Assembly (NCBI GenBank): GCA_038239485.1
Contig: JBBSET010000044.1
Coordinates: forward strand, 1-33,139
Origin: DASQEH01 sp038239485
GTDB lineage: Bacteria; Actinomycetota; Actinomycetes; Propionibacteriales; Nocardioidaceae
Direction of reading: 5' to 3'
Length of the DNA stretch: 33,139 bases
In this document: positions 31,195-33,139 of the stretch, in pieces
Position numbering within the stretch: position 1 is the first letter of the stretch
Layout: each line of letters begins with the position of its first letter
Made by a program: the position numbers and the translations under genes
The notes under the pieces: model-generated
What the model was told of the DNA's origin: nothing
The model's input: the letters and a program-made list of their open reading frames with translations, nothing else
Database searches by the model: none

Positions 31195-31578
31195 ATGAGC
31201 CTTGCGATGGAACCTCATCAGCATCCGGTGGATCCGGAGCGGGTGGACCACGCTCGTAGCCGCGGCCTGTCGGGTGAGGATGCGGGCCGACTGGTGTCGT
31301 TGTTGTCGCTGCTGGCGGACCCGGTGCGTGCTCGCATCCTGTACGCCCTCGATGAGGTGGAGGAGCTCTGCGTCGGCGACCTGGCTCTGGCACTGGGGGC
31401 AACCGAGGATTCAGTGGGCTATGCCCTGCGTCTGCTGCGCACGGCCGGACTGGTCGCTACCCGCAAGGCCGGGCGGGTCGTGTTCTACCGGCTCGGCCCC
31501 GGCTTCCCGGCGCCGCTGCGCGAGCACTGCCTTCGCCAGCTGGTGGCCATGACGCGCGCGGAGCCCGACGATGACTAG
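31195..31578 (+). CDS. ArsR/SmtB-family metalloregulator
   Basis: The 127-residue protein is an ArsR-type winged-helix repressor. The HTH region reads LSLLADPVRARILYALDEVEELCVGDLALALGATEDSVGYALRLLRTAGLVATRKAGRVVFYRLG (about 39-103). The alpha-3 motif ELCVGDL is the ArsR/CmtR-type metal site, though with one cysteine visible (Cys60). The His-containing N-terminus (EPHQHPVD) and C-terminal region (EHC, Asp tail) may add ligands. It would dissociate from its own promoter when metal binds. The metal-permease gene follows nine bases downstream. Confidence 0.88.
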   Translation: MSLAMEPHQHPVDPERVDHARSRGLSGEDAGRLVSLLSLLADPVRARILYALDEVEELCVGDLALALGATEDSVGYALRLLRTAGLVATRKAGRVVFYRLGPGFPAPLREHCLRQLVAMTRAEPDDD

Positions 31579-31587
31579 TGGGTCGCG

Positions 31588-32856
31588 GTGACCGTGGTGG
31601 ACGGCATCGGTCGGGCGTTGCAGCTGGCCTTCTCGATGACGTGGGAGATCACCTGGGCTTTGATCCTGGGCTTCTTCTTGTCGGCGGCTGTGCAGGCGGT
31701 GGTGCGCCGCCAGACCATCACGCGGCTGCTCGGCGACGACCGCCCGAAGACGCTGGTGGTGGCGGCTGGGCTGGGCGCTGCCTCGTCGTCGTGCTCGTAC
31801 GCGGCGGTCGCTCTGGCCCGGTCGCTTTTCCGCAAAGGCGCCAACTTCACCTCCGCGATGGCGTTCGAGGTGGCGTCGACAAATCTGGTGATCGAGCTGG
31901 GCATCATCTTGGCCCTGCTGATGGGCTGGCAGTTCACGGTGGGCGAGTTCGTCGGCGGTCCGATCATGATCGTGGTGCTCGCGGTCTTGTTCCGGGCGTT
32001 CCTCAAGCCCCGGCTGCTCGACGCGGCCGGTGCACAGGCCGACAAGGGTCTGGCCGGGTCGATGGAGGGCCACGCCGCCATGGACATGAGCGTCGCCGAA
32101 GCAGGGTCGGTCTGGCGCCGGCTGCGATCGTCGAACGGGTTCACAGCGGTCAGTCACATCTTCGTGATGGAGTGGGCGGCGGTGCTGCGTGACATCGTGA
32201 TCGGCCTGCTGATCGCCGGTGCCATCGGCGCCTGGGTGCCGCAGACCTTCTGGCAGTCGTTCTTTCTGATCGACCATCCGGTGCTCGCCAAGCTGTGGGG
32301 TCCCCTGATCGGCCCGCTCGTCGCGATGGCCAGCTTCGTCTGCTCCATCGGGAACGTGCCTCTGGCGGCGGTCCTGTGGAACGGCGGGATCAGCTTCGGC
32401 GGAGTGGTCAGCTTCATCTTCGCCGACCTGCTGATCATCCCGATCCTGGTCATCTACAAGAAGTACTACGGCGCCCGGATGGCCTTGTTCCTGTTCGGCA
32501 CGTTCTACGTCGCCTCCGTGGTCGCCGGCTACGTGGTCGAAGCCGGCTTCGGGTTGCTGCGGCTGATCCCCGAAAGCCACCATGCCCAGGTCACCATGGC
32601 CAGCGTGTCGTGGAACTACACGACCTTGCTCAACATCGTCTTCCTGGTGCTGGCCGCGGTACTCGTGATCCGGTTCATCCGCACCGGCGGCACGGAGATG
32701 CTTGCGATGATGAACGGCGGCCCAGACGACATGGCGGACCACGATGGTCATCACGACGGCGGAATCGGCATCGGCCAGGCCGTACACGACCGAGACCAAG
32801 CCGGCGACGCTGAGCAGGGATTCGGAGATGGTGACAGCCCGGGGATGTCCAGGTAG
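31588..32856 (+). CDS. ArsP/UPF0718-type permease with a His/Asp-rich tail
   Basis: The 422-residue protein has about eight to ten membrane helices and fits the PF03773 (ArsP_1) permease family, some of whose members export organoarsenicals. Family landmarks are AAGLGAASSSCSYAAVALARSLFRKGANFTSAMAFEVASTNLV (about 52-95) and, in the second half, MASFVCSIGNVPLAAVLWNGGISFGGVVSFIFADLL (about 251-286), each with a Cys. The region MDMSVAEAG is in the cytoplasmic loop. The last 45 residues start with DDMADHDGHHDGG, a likely metal-binding stretch; the end (GIGIGQAVHDRDQAG...) is not conserved-looking and may be read-through into unrelated sequence. GTG 31588 is the first start after the regulator gene. 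The substrate (metal or metalloid) is inference from the ArsR gene. Confidence 0.82.
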   Translation: MTVVDGIGRALQLAFSMTWEITWALILGFFLSAAVQAVVRRQTITRLLGDDRPKTLVVAAGLGAASSSCSYAAVALARSLFRKGANFTSAMAFEVASTNLVIELGIILALLMGWQFTVGEFVGGPIMIVVLAVLFRAFLKPRLLDAAGAQADKGLAGSMEGHAAMDMSVAEAGSVWRRLRSSNGFTAVSHIFVMEWAAVLRDIVIGLLIAGAIGAWVPQTFWQSFFLIDHPVLAKLWGPLIGPLVAMASFVCSIGNVPLAAVLWNGGISFGGVVSFIFADLLIIPILVIYKKYYGARMALFLFGTFYVASVVAGYVVEAGFGLLRLIPESHHAQVTMASVSWNYTTLLNIVFLVLAAVLVIRFIRTGGTEMLAMMNGGPDDMADHDGHHDGGIGIGQAVHDRDQAGDAEQGFGDGDSPGMSR

Positions 32857-33139
32857 TTCGTCATGCCGGACTCGCGCCCGCGCCGCCGTCAGCCCAGCTG
32901 GAACGGCCCGCTCATGTCGGCCGCGCTCCTGGCGTGGCCCAACGGCGCGGCACCGATCACCTGCGAGTACAAGCGGCTCAACGAGTAGTGGTTCAAGCGC
33001 CGCGTGACGACGCGACCGCGGCGGCTGGACGCATGCATGACCACGGTGAGCACTTCGTTGTGGCCGCGCCGCCCGGTGTCTGACTCGTCTGCCGTCACGA
33101 CCACTGCGAGCCGCCCGGATGTGAACGAGTGGGTTCGGA
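32857..33139. other. Right-edge sequence with no supported gene
   Basis: I call no gene. A plus-strand 41-codon frame (32863-32988) and a minus-strand 71-codon frame (32889-33104) exist, but neither has family features. The minus strand at about 32740-32830, overlapping the permease tail, reads SLLSVAGLVSVVYGLADADS, which looks like a transporter helix but has no start in a neighbouring gene. This may be a decayed remnant. Confidence 0.35.

Noticed and set aside
31411..32799. 462-codon minus-strand frame opposite the permease
   Set aside because: Shadow of a clear membrane permease gene; the translation is His/Gln/Asp/Arg-rich, with no start site support.
32889..33104. 71-codon minus-strand frame near the right edge
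   Set aside because: No recognisable family and not in frame with the transporter-like stretch beside it; left as unresolved sequence.

Overview
The window is about 33 kb of high-GC DNA. Its coding style (GTG and TTG starts, strong G/C third-position bias, long spurious antisense frames) and gene content (actinobacterial ECF sigma/ZAS anti-sigma pair, a NarL-type two-component pair, a DUF6328-like protein, LLM flavin oxidoreductase, PHA synthase next to fatty-acid genes) point to a chromosomal segment of an actinomycete. A Nocardioides-like actinobacterium would fit, but this is an impression from gene style, not a search result. I see no tRNA, rRNA, CRISPR array, transposase or phage gene.

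Left part (1-10.4 kb). A truncated homocysteine S-methyltransferase is followed by a minus-strand pair of sugar-porter MFS transporter and AGE-family sugar isomerase. The two are in the same frame, separated by one TAG codon. Divergent from them is a Tat-exported phosphoesterase of the phospholipase C/acid phosphatase family and a small alpha/beta hydrolase. After about 680 bp without a recognisable gene come an Asp-box (BNR) beta-propeller protein and a MoaD/ThiS-like protein, a convergent DUF6328-like membrane protein, a cupin, and an orphan Bug/TctC-type binding protein that lacks a signal peptide.

Middle part (10.4-21 kb). A minus-strand operon holds a cobalamin-binding diguanylate cyclase, an ABM-fold monooxygenase and an unrecognised small protein. 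The cyclase carries the W-x9-E-H signature of B12 photoreceptors, making this one of the two most interesting loci. A methyltransferase follows, then a tightly packed plus-strand cluster: acyl-CoA ligase, PHA synthase, PhaZ-like depolymerase and acyl-CoA dehydrogenase, with overlapping or near-touching ends. This looks like a fatty acid to PHA storage and mobilisation operon. A secreted sedolisin (S53) peptidase without a full propeptide comes next.

Right part (21-33.1 kb). This holds an LLM flavin oxidoreductase, a membrane protein of unknown function, a membrane histidine kinase with its NarL-type regulator, and a convergent ECF sigma factor with a zinc anti-sigma factor. Next is the second notable locus: a Rieske [2Fe-2S] domain fused to a complete thiamine-diphosphate enzyme, divergent from an unrecognised 211-residue protein. 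A 10-bp inverted repeat flanks the two start regions, and a near-copy lies before the next gene, a Kef-type antiporter. The window ends with an ArsR-family regulator, apparently read from a leaderless promoter, a permease with a His-rich tail, and about 280 bp of unclear, possibly degenerate sequence.
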